From positions 62,001 through 126,000 of the forward strand of contig NZ_JAWDIY010000014.1 in assembly GCF_032380655.1 (NCBI RefSeq): a DNA stretch of 64,000 nucleotides, given 5' to 3'. The DNA is from Diplocloster hominis (GTDB lineage Bacteria > Bacillota > Clostridia > Lachnospirales > Lachnospiraceae). The position numbers and the translations under genes were made by a program. Shown piece by piece: positions 43,660-51,620 of the stretch. Under the pieces are notes generated by a model. It was not told the origin of the DNA. It saw nothing but the letters and a program-made list of their open reading frames with translations, and did no database searches. Numbering within the stretch: the stretch's first letter is position 1; every line of letters begins with the position of its first letter.

Positions 43660-43872
43660 CTATATTACCTTTCCCGTATCTCTCATAGTAAACGTAGCGT
43701 CAAAGTCACAGTCCAACAACTCCGCAATCTTCCTCAATTCCTTCTCCGAAAAATTGTCATCCCGAAGTTTATTACTTAAATTATTTCCACTATATCCAAG
43801 CATTTCCGCCAAGTCCTTTATCTTCATATTTCGTTCTATCAAAAGGATACGGATTTTAGAAGCCATAGCCAT
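43660..43872 (-). CDS. Small XRE family regulator
   Basis: 70 residues, mostly a helix-turn-helix (KIKDLAEMLGYSGNNLSNKLRDDNF). GGGGTG precedes the ATG. It lies upstream of the DUF262 pair on the same strand, with a 138-base gap, and diverges from the SymE-like gene. It could control either. The intergenic region to its right repeats TGTGAAA/TTTCACA words that may be operators. Confidence 0.7.
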   Translation of the reverse strand: MAMASKIRILLIERNMKIKDLAEMLGYSGNNLSNKLRDDNFSEKELRKIAELLDCDFDATFTMRDTGKVI

Positions 43873-43970
43873 AGAATCACCCCGTTTTGCTTTTTATAAA
43901 GATTATACAGTAATAAATGTGAAAAATCAAAGTTTCATGTGATTTCTAATTTATTTTTGTTGTCAGAGTA

Positions 43971-43999
43971 TTTACATTTCACATTTATCTCTGTATAAT
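43971..43999 (+). promoter_or_regulatory. Promoter of the SymE-like gene
   Basis: TTTACA (43971-43976) and TATAAT (43994-43999) have a 17-base spacer. It reads toward the gene at 44088. Confidence 0.6.
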
Positions 44000-44087
44000 C
44001 ACATATATAATTAATATTACAAATTTATATTTGTGATTCAAGTGAGGTGGTGTCTAATTATTAAATTTTTATAAACTCTACTACGCA

Positions 44088-44681
44088 ATGAAAAGGAAGG
44101 TGATAACGATATTTGATATGGAAAAGAATCTTTCCCACTATATCAGACGGGAATACGAAAAACTGGATTCAAAGGAACAGCAACGGAATTTTATTGAAAA
44201 CTTCCGCTTCCTTATGATGTCAAGTGACACGGACTTTCAAAACTTCTACGCAAAGAGAGGCTTAAACGACCGGGAGTATTACTCGATTGTGGACACGCTC
44301 TATCGGCTCAATAATCTATGGATGTTAGCTGAATTTGTCCATAACAACAGAACATTCCTGATATATGAGGTTCAGCAAATGAGAAACTGGCAGGGACACA
44401 TGGATTTCTCGGAACCTTGCAGATTAGGACATGATACCATGCTGTCAAGAGTATTTACCATTCTGCAATATTTCAATTTAGATACAAATATCTCATATGA
44501 ACCCCCGGAAGATACCACTCACATCCTGAAAGTACAGGAAGCCCCCGGTTACATTGCTACCCCCAGAATCTTGTTGCAAGGAAAATGGGTGGAAAAATGC
44601 GGCTTCCCTGTCGGCTCCCAAATTTCCGTAGAATGTTTTGAAAACAAACTTGTCATTTTTAACAACCAAAATCCAACATAA
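44088..44681 (+). CDS. Protein with SymE-like C-terminal domain
   Basis: 197 residues. The last 50 (PRILLQGKWVEKCGFPVGSQISVECFENKLVIFNN) match the SymE/AbrB-like swapped-hairpin domain of SOS-induced type I toxin SymE. The first 140 residues are helical and unknown. Long N-terminal extensions of this kind occur on element-borne SymE-like proteins. The start is ambiguous: GGAAGGTG lies just inside the frame, which could favour the ATG at 44118. It could be a DNA- or RNA-binding regulator rather than a toxin. Confidence 0.65.
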   Translation: MKRKVITIFDMEKNLSHYIRREYEKLDSKEQQRNFIENFRFLMMSSDTDFQNFYAKRGLNDREYYSIVDTLYRLNNLWMLAEFVHNNRTFLIYEVQQMRNWQGHMDFSEPCRLGHDTMLSRVFTILQYFNLDTNISYEPPEDTTHILKVQEAPGYIATPRILLQGKWVEKCGFPVGSQISVECFENKLVIFNNQNPT

Positions 44682-44688
44682 AACCTGA

Positions 44689-44738
44689 AAATCATCACGG
44701 GAACAGCAATTTTAAAACCTCTGCTCCCGTGATGATTT
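44689..44738. terminator. Bidirectional terminator
   Basis: AAATCATCACGGG (44689-44701) pairs perfectly with 44726-44738, with T runs on both sides. It separates the convergent SymE-like gene and the relaxase operon. Confidence 0.9.
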
Positions 44739-44743
44739 TTTAT

Positions 44744-45055
44744 CTAACGCACAATTTCTTTTTCAATTATAGACAGCTTCCCCTTTAAATCCTGCTGTTT
44801 TTCGTACAGTTCATTTCTCCGCCTGCATATCTCCTGATTGGCTTTCAATGCTTCCCGAATCCCGCTATAGACATCCGGCTGCACCTTTTTGTAATCAGCC
44901 GTTACCTTGCGGATTTCATTGTTATTTTCTTTCAGGCTATTGCTTGTCAAAACCCACTGAATCAGATTATCGGCTTCCTTATCTTCTGTCAGGTTTGCAT
45001 ACTCCATCACTTTGATACATAGACGAAGCATAATTTTCTTTTCCATCTCTGTCAT
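44744..45055 (-). CDS. Mobilization accessory protein, coiled coil
   Basis: 103 residues, helical throughout (REALKANQEICRRRNELYEKQQDLKGKLSIIEKEI). It starts 10 bases after the relaxase gene ends. Small helical proteins at this position are common in relaxase operons of mobilizable elements. Function unknown. Confidence 0.6.
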   Translation of the reverse strand: MTEMEKKIMLRLCIKVMEYANLTEDKEADNLIQWVLTSNSLKENNNEIRKVTADYKKVQPDVYSGIREALKANQEICRRRNELYEKQQDLKGKLSIIEKEIVR

Positions 45056-45065
45056 AGTGAATCAC

Positions 45066-46082
45066 CTACCTTTCCATTCCCTTCCTTTTTTTCAAGCTGT
45101 TATACAGGCTCTCTGCCGCCTTTTGCCCTTCAAGGATAGAAATAACCTTGTCCTCTCCTAACGCCCGTTGCAGCCGCTTTAAATCACGATTCTGCTCCTT
45201 TAAATCGCCGTTCTCCTGCTCCATAAGCACTAACCGGCCTTCGAGCCGTTTCATCTGTTGTCTTATCTGTTCCAGACGGTTTGTTGCTGTTTCCAGTTTA
45301 CGGCTTAAATCCAAATTATGAATCAGGACAGTCTGAATGACATCCTTTAATTTGGCAACAAGCGGCTCCGCTTTCTTTTCCTTATAAGCCTTTAAACTGG
45401 TAAAAGCAGCCGGCTCCGGTAATTGCCATTCCTCCCCTGATTGATAAATCTGTATATTTTTATTTACTCTTAACCGACTGGAAGATAACTTTGCTAAATC
45501 CTTTTCAGCCTGTTTTATCTCCGCCTGTTTTGCTCTTATCTGTTTTTCAGCGGACTGAACCTTCTGAACAGTTTCTTCTATAGTTTTATCTAATTGCTGT
45601 ACTTCCTTTTCGCGCTCCTGCTTCTCAAAGTTGAATACACTCAAATGCTTCCGGTGGGTTCCCAACTTTATCCACTGGATTCCGTGTTGCTCCATTACTT
45701 CTGACAGTTTTTGTTTTTCGGATTCCATCCACAGGCTCCATTCTGTTTCCTGCCGGTTACTTCCTTCAAATCCTTGCGCCTTTAATGCCTGCTTCAAGGA
45801 AACTCTGGTGTCCAGTCCCCGCTTGCTTCCTGTCGTATATGGAACAAAATCAATATGTAAATGTGGCGTTTCTTCATCCATGTGCAGGTGTGCGGAGAAT
45901 ACATACAGATTCGGATTCCGCTTTTGAAAATCCTTCATAAATTCATCTAAAATCTGTCTAGCCAGTTCTCCGTGTTCGCCTCTGACATTCATATCATCTT
46001 TGTTACCGATTTGAAATACCGCTTCATGGAATAGCTTCTCCTGTTTGCCTGTTCTGATTTTATCGTAGTAATTTCCACCCAT
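45066..46082 (-). CDS. MobV/Pre-type relaxase lacking its N-terminus
   Basis: 338 residues. The conserved YYDKIRTGKQEKLFHEAVFQIG is followed by the metal-binding His motif HLHMDEETPHLHIDFVPY near residue 65. A long coiled coil runs from about 155 to 335. Full-length relatives begin about 70 residues earlier with motif I, which carries the catalytic residue of MobM. Here an in-frame TAA lies 6 bases before the ATG and only 81 bases separate it from the next gene. So either nicking activity is lost or another protein supplies it. Confidence 0.75.
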   Translation of the reverse strand: MGGNYYDKIRTGKQEKLFHEAVFQIGNKDDMNVRGEHGELARQILDEFMKDFQKRNPNLYVFSAHLHMDEETPHLHIDFVPYTTGSKRGLDTRVSLKQALKAQGFEGSNRQETEWSLWMESEKQKLSEVMEQHGIQWIKLGTHRKHLSVFNFEKQEREKEVQQLDKTIEETVQKVQSAEKQIRAKQAEIKQAEKDLAKLSSSRLRVNKNIQIYQSGEEWQLPEPAAFTSLKAYKEKKAEPLVAKLKDVIQTVLIHNLDLSRKLETATNRLEQIRQQMKRLEGRLVLMEQENGDLKEQNRDLKRLQRALGEDKVISILEGQKAAESLYNSLKKRKGMER

Positions 46083-46113
46083 CCGACATTACGATCCCTC
46101 TATATTCAAGGCA

Positions 46114-46150
46114 GCAAGATTCCCTTTCTATAAGGAAAGGGGTATCTTGC
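46114..46150. repeat. Inverted repeat before the relaxase gene, possible oriT
   Basis: GCAAGAT-T-CCCTTTC at 46114 pairs with GAAAGGG-G-TATCTTGC ending at 46150, around a 6-base centre. MobV relaxases nick near an inverted repeat just upstream of their gene, so this may be the transfer origin. It could instead terminate the RepA-like gene, but no T run follows. Confidence 0.5.
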
Positions 46151-46163
46151 CATCTTGAAACCT

Positions 46164-47147
46164 CTACAACATCCAGTACCACTGATTCCCTATCTTTATA
46201 GAATCTACACCCAATTCCTTTTTAGCGTTCCAGAGCGTCTTTTTCTTTATCCCTCTTTCCTTTGCAGCCTCGTCTATCTCTGTACATGGTTTCTGACCAT
46301 CAGCCAGTATGTCCTTCAGGAAATCTGCCGCGCTTCTGGTTTTCTGTCCTTTCCGTTCTCCTGAAAGAAGTTCATCCACGCTAATGTCATATTCGCCAAT
46401 CCATTCAAAACCCGTTTCTTTATCCATACGAAAAGCAATAGGCGTTCCCTCCGGCGCAAGAGAGCTTTTCACATGACAGGCTACCCGCACCTGTTCATCA
46501 TCTTTTACTCTGCCGACCACTAGAACGCTTCTGGCCGCCGCCTGAAAATCTATGGAGCCTAACCCCCGGTAAGAAGATTTCCCGCCGCTGCATTTATTCA
46601 TATGACCGATTAGAACAATAGCGCAACGATATTTTTCCGCCAACACAGCAATTCTTTTCATTACAGGACGGATTTCATTTGCCCGGTTCATGTCCACCTC
46701 CGCGCCTAGATAACCCTGTATCGGGTCTAAAACCACCAACCGGGCGGAAGTTCTTACAATCGCTTCCTCTAGCCTTTCATCCATCAATGTCAATGCTTTC
46801 TCTCTATCGTCAATTACAATAACCTTGTTGCAATCTGCTCCCGCCGCCATCAGGCGGGGCTTTATCGTATCTCCAAGCCCATCCTCTGCTGTCTGATACA
46901 GAACCGTCATAGGCTGTTTGGTTTCTTCTGTATTGTCTGTCTGTTCCCATTCTGACAATACGGCTTCCCCTTTTGTCAACCTTGCGATAATCTGTAACAT
47001 CATTGTAGTTTTACCTTCGCCCGGATCACCTTGGACAATAGTAACTTTACCGTAAGGAATAAAGGGATAAAGAAGCCACTCAACTTCTTCCGCCTGTATT
47101 TCTTCCATGCTCATTAGTTTTAATTCCGCTTTTTTCTTTTCTTCCAA
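46164..47147 (-). CDS. RepA-like AAA ATPase (AAA_25)
   Basis: 327 residues. RecA-fold ATPase with Walker A GDPGEGKTT near residue 40 and Walker B LVVLDPIQGYLG near 138. A C-terminal winged-helix segment follows (CTEIDEAAKERGIKKKTLWNAKKELGVD). This resembles hexameric RepA-type helicases of small plasmids and integrative elements and could support replication of the excised circle. It lies 81 bases upstream of the relaxase gene in the same operon. Confidence 0.85.
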   Translation of the reverse strand: MEEKKKAELKLMSMEEIQAEEVEWLLYPFIPYGKVTIVQGDPGEGKTTMMLQIIARLTKGEAVLSEWEQTDNTEETKQPMTVLYQTAEDGLGDTIKPRLMAAGADCNKVIVIDDREKALTLMDERLEEAIVRTSARLVVLDPIQGYLGAEVDMNRANEIRPVMKRIAVLAEKYRCAIVLIGHMNKCSGGKSSYRGLGSIDFQAAARSVLVVGRVKDDEQVRVACHVKSSLAPEGTPIAFRMDKETGFEWIGEYDISVDELLSGERKGQKTRSAADFLKDILADGQKPCTEIDEAAKERGIKKKTLWNAKKELGVDSIKIGNQWYWML

Positions 47148-47259
47148 TTTTGCACCTCTCCTAAAATTCCTGTTGATTTTTGGAGAAGCCGCCTGTATAC
47201 TAATAGTGTGAGTACAGTAACGGCGGCTTGCCCCTGTTACTTATAAAAACTCTTGCCTG

Positions 47260-47523
47260 CTATGCAAGGGTTTTTACTTTATCTTTTTTATCTTCCTCCG
47301 GTCTGAAATATCCGGTTTCTTCCCATACTTTCCGGTCAGGACAGTAATAATTGTATTCGGATGAATTTTCCAGTTTTACCGCATAGCCAAATGAGAAGAT
47401 TCCATTCTGCAATCCGTACCGTATGTATTGTGCGTCTTTTCCTATCGCTTTCGCTATTTCCCCCACGGGTACATTTCTTCCTGTAAACGGCGGTAACTCT
47501 ACATAATACCTGATATTCTCCAT
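47260..47523 (-). CDS. Small element protein, probable DNA-binding
   Basis: 87 residues with a short helix-turn-helix-like stretch (VPVGEIAKAIGKDAQYIRYGLQNGIF) and a Tyr-rich segment (SSEYNYYCPDRKVWEETGYF). This resembles the small proteins of Tn916-like and mobilizable elements that act as excisionases or helpers of replication. It follows the XRE gene by 11 bases. Family assignment is uncertain. Confidence 0.6.
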   Translation of the reverse strand: MENIRYYVELPPFTGRNVPVGEIAKAIGKDAQYIRYGLQNGIFSFGYAVKLENSSEYNYYCPDRKVWEETGYFRPEEDKKDKVKTLA

Positions 47524-47534
47524 CCAATCCCTCC

Positions 47535-47729
47535 CTACAGCTTTAACATTTCTTCCACACTCATTCCCAACGCTTCCGCTAGTTTATAGGCTACTACCGG
47601 TGAACAGCTTTTCCCTGCTTTAATACAGGAAATGGTCTGTCTGGACACACCACTCTTTTCAGACAGCATACGGATGTTCATCCCCCGTTCGCCCATCTTA
47701 ATCTGCATTTTTGTTTCGTTTAATCTCAT
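47535..47729 (-). CDS. Cro-like XRE regulator
   Basis: 64 residues, one helix-turn-helix (MLSEKSGVSRQTISCIKAGKSCSPVVAYKLAEALG). It is divergent from the larger XRE gene at 47877, an arrangement like a cro/repressor switch. AGGAGG lies ahead of the ATG. It probably governs the rightward/leftward decision of the element's genes. Confidence 0.8.
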   Translation of the reverse strand: MRLNETKMQIKMGERGMNIRMLSEKSGVSRQTISCIKAGKSCSPVVAYKLAEALGMSVEEMLKL

Positions 47730-47778
47730 TACTTTCCTCCTTTTTTGTTTGAAATATGAATTTTAAATACACATTTTA

Positions 47779-47790
47779 TTATACGTATAA
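47779..47790. promoter_or_regulatory. Operator-like palindrome between divergent regulators
   Basis: TTATACGTATAA is a perfect 12-bp palindrome in the 147-base gap between the two XRE genes. GTATTTAAAATTC and GAATTCGT-like words flank it. It is a candidate binding site for either regulator. Confidence 0.45.
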
Positions 47791-47876
47791 GTTTTTCATA
47801 TGTCAAGTCATTTTCAGATAAATATGTACTTGTAATTCGTATTTTGTTATGATATGATAAGAACGGAGGTGAACAA

Positions 47877-48404
47877 ATGATAGACAATCAAAATAATATC
47901 GGACAGAGAATCCGGGCAGCCAGAAAGCAGAAAGGTATCAATCAGACAGAGTTAGCAAACCTTTTAGGAAAGTCACTCCGTACCATACAAAAATATGAAA
48001 GCGGAGAAATCGAGGTTTCCATTGCCATGATTAACGAGTTGGCAAAGGCGCTTGATACCACATCCACATTTCTAATCGGCTACGAGCATGACGAAAAGAA
48101 TATCCGTAGTCTTTCGGACATCATGGACTTTCTTTTCAAACTGGACAAGGTAAAAGGCTTGAATTTTAATATTGATGTGAAACGGCCTCCCCATTATGAT
48201 GAATGGGAATGTTCTATTTCGTTCAATGGTAAAGACAAGTCGGCAGATTTCAATGCGGATATGTGCCTGTTTCTGGAAGAATTTGCAGAGTACCGGGAAG
48301 AATTTCAGAATGGCCGTATCAGTGCCACAAAGTACAAGGAATTACAGGACAAAGACCTTGCCTATTATTCCTCTACCGCCCTGGAAGAAAAATCAGAAGT
48401 TTAA
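47877..48404 (+). CDS. XRE family regulator of the element
   Basis: 175 residues. Residues 8-65 are a Cro/CI helix-turn-helix (RIRAARKQKGINQTELANLLGKSLRTIQKYESGE). The remaining 110 residues (FNIDVKRPPHYDEWECSISFNG) form a C-terminal domain of unknown type. GGAGG precedes the ATG. It is 47 bases upstream of the integrase gene and on the same strand, so it likely controls integration and excision. Confidence 0.85.
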   Translation: MIDNQNNIGQRIRAARKQKGINQTELANLLGKSLRTIQKYESGEIEVSIAMINELAKALDTTSTFLIGYEHDEKNIRSLSDIMDFLFKLDKVKGLNFNIDVKRPPHYDEWECSISFNGKDKSADFNADMCLFLEEFAEYREEFQNGRISATKYKELQDKDLAYYSSTALEEKSEV

Positions 48405-48451
48405 TTTTTAACAAATGTTCCTTGAAAACAAAATACAGAAAGGATGATTGT

Positions 48452-49519
48452 ATGGCTAAAACATTACAAAGAGCAAACGGAACAGGAAGTGTCTACAAAC
48501 TTTCAGGAAAGCGCCGTAACCCGTGGCGGGCAGTCATAACCAACGGATGGGCATATAGTGAAGAAAAAGGAAAGTTAGTACAAAACCGGGTGACAATCGG
48601 TTATTATCACACCAGAGATGAAGCGGTTCAAGCCCTTGTAAACTACAATTCCAGTCCTTATGATATTCAGACCAACTCTGCCACCTTTGAAGATGTATAT
48701 GAGTTGTGGAGTAAAGACTACTTCCCTACACTATCCACTATGTCAAGTGTCCGCACTGTCCAGGCCGCCTATAAATATTGTACTCCCCTCTATAAAATGC
48801 GTATGAAAGATATTCGTGTGGAGCATTTAGAGGGAACCATACGCGACGCAGACGTAGGCAACGCCACCAAAGGCAGAATCAAATCCTTATTCAATATGAT
48901 GTACCGCTATGCCATGAAACATGAGATTGTCCAAAAGGATTACGCACAGCTTTGTAACGCTGTCAAACGGGAAGCACCTGAAAAAGAAGTGATTCCCTTT
49001 ACACCGGAAGAAATATCCCTTCTCTGGGAGAATATAAACGAGGTTCCTTTTGTTGACATGATATTAGTGGGTATTTACAGCGGATGGCGCCCACAGGAAT
49101 TAGCGACCTTAAAGACAGCGGATATTGACCTTGAAGCCAACACCATGAAAGGCGGCATGAAAACAGACGCAGGAAAGAACCGTGTTGTACCAATCCACCC
49201 TGTTATTCTACCTCTCATTGAAAAACGCTTCTCGCCAGATAATGAATATCTATTTAATGACGATAACGGACAACAGGGAACCTACATGACCTATGACAAA
49301 TACCGGGGCCGGTTCGTAAAAGCAATGAAACGCTTGAAGCTAACCCATCGGCCACACGAAACCAGACATACCTTCATCACAAAAGCAAAAGAATGTCATG
49401 TAGACGAATACATATTAAAACTCATTGTCGGTCACGCCATAACAGATATTACAGAAAAAACCTACACGCACCGGACAATGGAACAGCTTCAAAAAGAGAT
49501 ATGCAAGATAACAAAATAA
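48452..49519 (+). CDS. Tyrosine integrase
   Basis: 355 residues from ATG 48452 (GAAAGGATG ahead). The AP2-like arm-binding region is N-terminal (NGTGSVYKLSGKRRNPWRAV), then a SAM-like core-binding domain (about 70-150). The catalytic domain has Arg in YSGWRPQELATL near residue 212, the HxxR box in RPHETRHTF near 300 and the nucleophile Tyr in KTYTHRT near 340. This is a Tn916-like phage integrase. Arm-type repeats lie 56-100 bases downstream, next to attR. It integrates and excises the element at the GGGtGRT gene. Confidence 0.93.
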   Translation: MAKTLQRANGTGSVYKLSGKRRNPWRAVITNGWAYSEEKGKLVQNRVTIGYYHTRDEAVQALVNYNSSPYDIQTNSATFEDVYELWSKDYFPTLSTMSSVRTVQAAYKYCTPLYKMRMKDIRVEHLEGTIRDADVGNATKGRIKSLFNMMYRYAMKHEIVQKDYAQLCNAVKREAPEKEVIPFTPEEISLLWENINEVPFVDMILVGIYSGWRPQELATLKTADIDLEANTMKGGMKTDAGKNRVVPIHPVILPLIEKRFSPDNEYLFNDDNGQQGTYMTYDKYRGRFVKAMKRLKLTHRPHETRHTFITKAKECHVDEYILKLIVGHAITDITEKTYTHRTMEQLQKEICKITK

Positions 49520-49574
49520 GAGATGTTTCACAAGGCATAAACCATGTAAACATCTCTTATCATTCAAATCTATT

Positions 49575-49619
49575 TGTGCGCTACGCATGTGTGCTACGTG
49601 TGCGCTACTTGTGTTCTAC
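49575..49619. repeat. Integrase arm-type direct repeats
   Basis: Four copies of TGTG-N-KCTAC: TGTGCGCTAC (49575), TGTGTGCTAC (49588), TGTGCGCTAC (49599), TGTGTTCTAC (49610), spaced 13, 11 and 11 bases. They lie between the integrase stop codon and the attR core (about 49705-49714). Similar repeats occur at the left end (40856-40886). Confidence 0.7.
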
Positions 49620-49685
49620 GCACTCAAATTCAGCACTTTTCAGCACACCTCACAACTTCTCAAACCCTTATAAAATAAGGATTCC

Positions 49686-50696
49686 CTAGAATTTCCCTTC
49701 CTTCGCCGCTTCTTCAATGCCGACAGCCACAGCCACCGTAGCACCAACCATCGGATTATTCCCCATACCGATCAGTCCCATCATCTCCACATGAGCCGGA
49801 ACGGAAGAAGAACCAGCGAACTGGGCATCTGAGTGCATTCTTCCCATCGTATCTGTCATACCATAGGAAGCCGGGCCAGCTGCCATGTTATCCGGATGCA
49901 GGGTACGGCCTGTACCACCGCCGGAAGCAACGGAGAAATATTTCTTGCCCTGCTCGATACATTCCTTCTTATAAGTACCTGCCACAGGATGCTGGAATCT
50001 GGTCGGGTTCGTGGAGTTACCGGTAATGGAAACATCCACGCCTTCCTTATGCATGATCGCAACACCTTCGGTAACATCGTTCGCACCATAGCAGTTAACC
50101 TTCGCACGAAGACCTGTGCTATAGGATTTGCGGAATATTTCTTTCACTTCTCCTGTGTAATAATCCATCTCAGTCTCTACATAAGTAAATCCGTTGATTC
50201 TGGAAATAACCTGAGCGGCATCTTTTCCAAGGCCATTTAAGATAACGCGCAGAGGTTTCTGACGAACCTTGTTTGCTTTTTCTGCGATACCGATCGCGCC
50301 TTCCGCTGCTGCGAAGGACTCATGGCCGGCCAGGAAACAGAAGCATTCGGTATTCTCTTCCAGCAGCATCTTTCCTAAGTTCCCGTGTCCCAGACCAACT
50401 TTTCTCTGGTCTGCTACGGAACCAGGGATACAGAAAGCCTGAAGTCCCTCTCCGATGGCTGCTGCTGCATCTGCTGCTTTTCTGCAGCCTTTTTTGATCG
50501 CGATTGCGGCACCTACAATGTAGGCCCAGCAAGCATTTTCAAAACAGATGGGCTGGATTTTCTTTACCTGATCGTATACATTCAGACCGGCATCCTTTGT
50601 AATCTTTTCGGCTTCTTCAATCGAAGCGATGCCATAGCTGTTTAATACGGCATTAATTTTATCAATTCTTCTCTCATAGGATTCAAATAAAGCCAT
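49686..50696 (-). CDS. GGGtGRT protein
   Basis: 336 residues. It contains the motif that names the family, SVASGGGTGRTLHPDN near residue 252. The protein is a conserved cytoplasmic protein of Clostridia whose function is unknown; genes usually lie beside an iron-sulfur scaffold protein gene, as here. Its last 12 codons come from the integrated element (attR) and preserve the reading frame; the displaced original end is at 40787. ATG with GGAGG ahead; 18 bases from the scaffold gene. Confidence 0.93.
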   Translation of the reverse strand: MALFESYERRIDKINAVLNSYGIASIEEAEKITKDAGLNVYDQVKKIQPICFENACWAYIVGAAIAIKKGCRKAADAAAAIGEGLQAFCIPGSVADQRKVGLGHGNLGKMLLEENTECFCFLAGHESFAAAEGAIGIAEKANKVRQKPLRVILNGLGKDAAQVISRINGFTYVETEMDYYTGEVKEIFRKSYSTGLRAKVNCYGANDVTEGVAIMHKEGVDVSITGNSTNPTRFQHPVAGTYKKECIEQGKKYFSVASGGGTGRTLHPDNMAAGPASYGMTDTMGRMHSDAQFAGSSSVPAHVEMMGLIGMGNNPMVGATVAVAVGIEEAAKEGKF

Positions 50697-50714
50697 TCTC
50701 TCTTACCTCCTCAA

Positions 50715-51407
50715 TTACTCTTGTCTAGGGTCAATGATTTTTACAGCGTCATCTACACGGCCGTATTGACCTTTTGCTTTTTCCCAAGCGGTATTCGGGT
50801 CATCGCCTTTTTTGATGAAGTCTGTCATCTTGCCAAGGCTTACAAATTGATAACCGATAATCTGATCCTCTTCGTCCAGAGCGATTCCGGTTACATAGCC
50901 TTCCGCCATTTCCAAGTAACGAGGTCCTTTTTTCAGAGTTCCATACATGGTTCCAACCTGGGAACGAAGGCCTTTTCCTAAATCTTCCAGACCTGCGCCA
51001 ACCGGCAGTCCGTCTTCGGAAAACGCGCTCTGTGTTCTTCCGTATACGATCTGAAGGAACAGTTCTCTCATGGCTGTGTTAATCGCATCACAGACCAGGT
51101 CCGTATTCAGAGCTTCCAGAACGGTTCTGCCAGGCAGAATTTCGGAAGCCATAGCTGCGGAGTGGGTCATGCCGGAACATCCGATGGTCTCTACCAGAGC
51201 TTCCTGGATGATTCCTTCCTTCACGTTCAGGGTCAGTTTGCAGGCACCCTGCTGGGGAGCACACCAGCCTACCCCATGGGTCAAACCGGAGATATCGGAT
51301 ACGTCTTTTGCCTTTACCCATTTCGCCTCTTCAGGAATGGGAGCAGCACCATGGTTCACGCCCTGCGCTACCGGACACATTTGTTCTACTTCATGTGAAT
51401 AAATCAT
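50715..51407 (-). CDS. Iron-sulfur cluster assembly scaffold protein (NifU-like)
   Basis: 230 residues. The NifU/IscU-like pattern includes Cys residues in MCPVAQG, WCAPQQGACKL and GCSGMTHSAAM, able to bind an Fe-S cluster. The C-terminal 100 residues are an extension typical of the subgroup paired with GGGtGRT proteins. It starts the two-gene operon; GAAGGAG lies just before the ATG. Probable role: building or carrying Fe-S clusters for a partner linked to the GGGtGRT protein. Confidence 0.88.
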   Translation of the reverse strand: MIYSHEVEQMCPVAQGVNHGAAPIPEEAKWVKAKDVSDISGLTHGVGWCAPQQGACKLTLNVKEGIIQEALVETIGCSGMTHSAAMASEILPGRTVLEALNTDLVCDAINTAMRELFLQIVYGRTQSAFSEDGLPVGAGLEDLGKGLRSQVGTMYGTLKKGPRYLEMAEGYVTGIALDEEDQIIGYQFVSLGKMTDFIKKGDDPNTAWEKAKGQYGRVDDAVKIIDPRQE

Positions 51408-51620
51408 TATAAGACTCCTTCCATATGTATAGTGAGATTTGCGTGCGGCTGCATTTGTTCGACATCGTTACTTATTTAACGCCGCACCTTAGGTTATTTT
51501 CTCACAAAATGGCGGATTCGTCCAGAGGTTTCCAGAATTTTTCGGGATAAATTACTTTTACAAATGATCCTCGTCTGTGCTATACTGTTACAAAAATGTC
51601 AAAGTAAGGAGTGTAACTTC

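Larger units (their letters stand above)
40788..49717. mobile_element. Integrative mobilizable element in the 3' end of the GGGtGRT gene
   Basis: About 8.9 kb between direct copies of the GGGtGRT gene's 3' end. It carries, from the right, a tyrosine integrase, two divergent XRE regulators, a small DNA-binding-like protein, RepA-like ATPase, relaxase, accessory helix protein, SymE-like protein, XRE protein and the DUF262/ATPase pair. The element rebuilds the target gene's 3' end so the gene stays intact. There are no conjugation genes, so transfer would need a helper. The cargo at the left is more AT-rich than the rest. Confidence 0.8.

Noticed and set aside
48452..49519. Integrase as the invertase of the tail-fibre cassettes
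   Set aside because: It belongs to a separate element with its own arm repeats (TGTG-N-KCTAC), which do not occur at the cassette sites.
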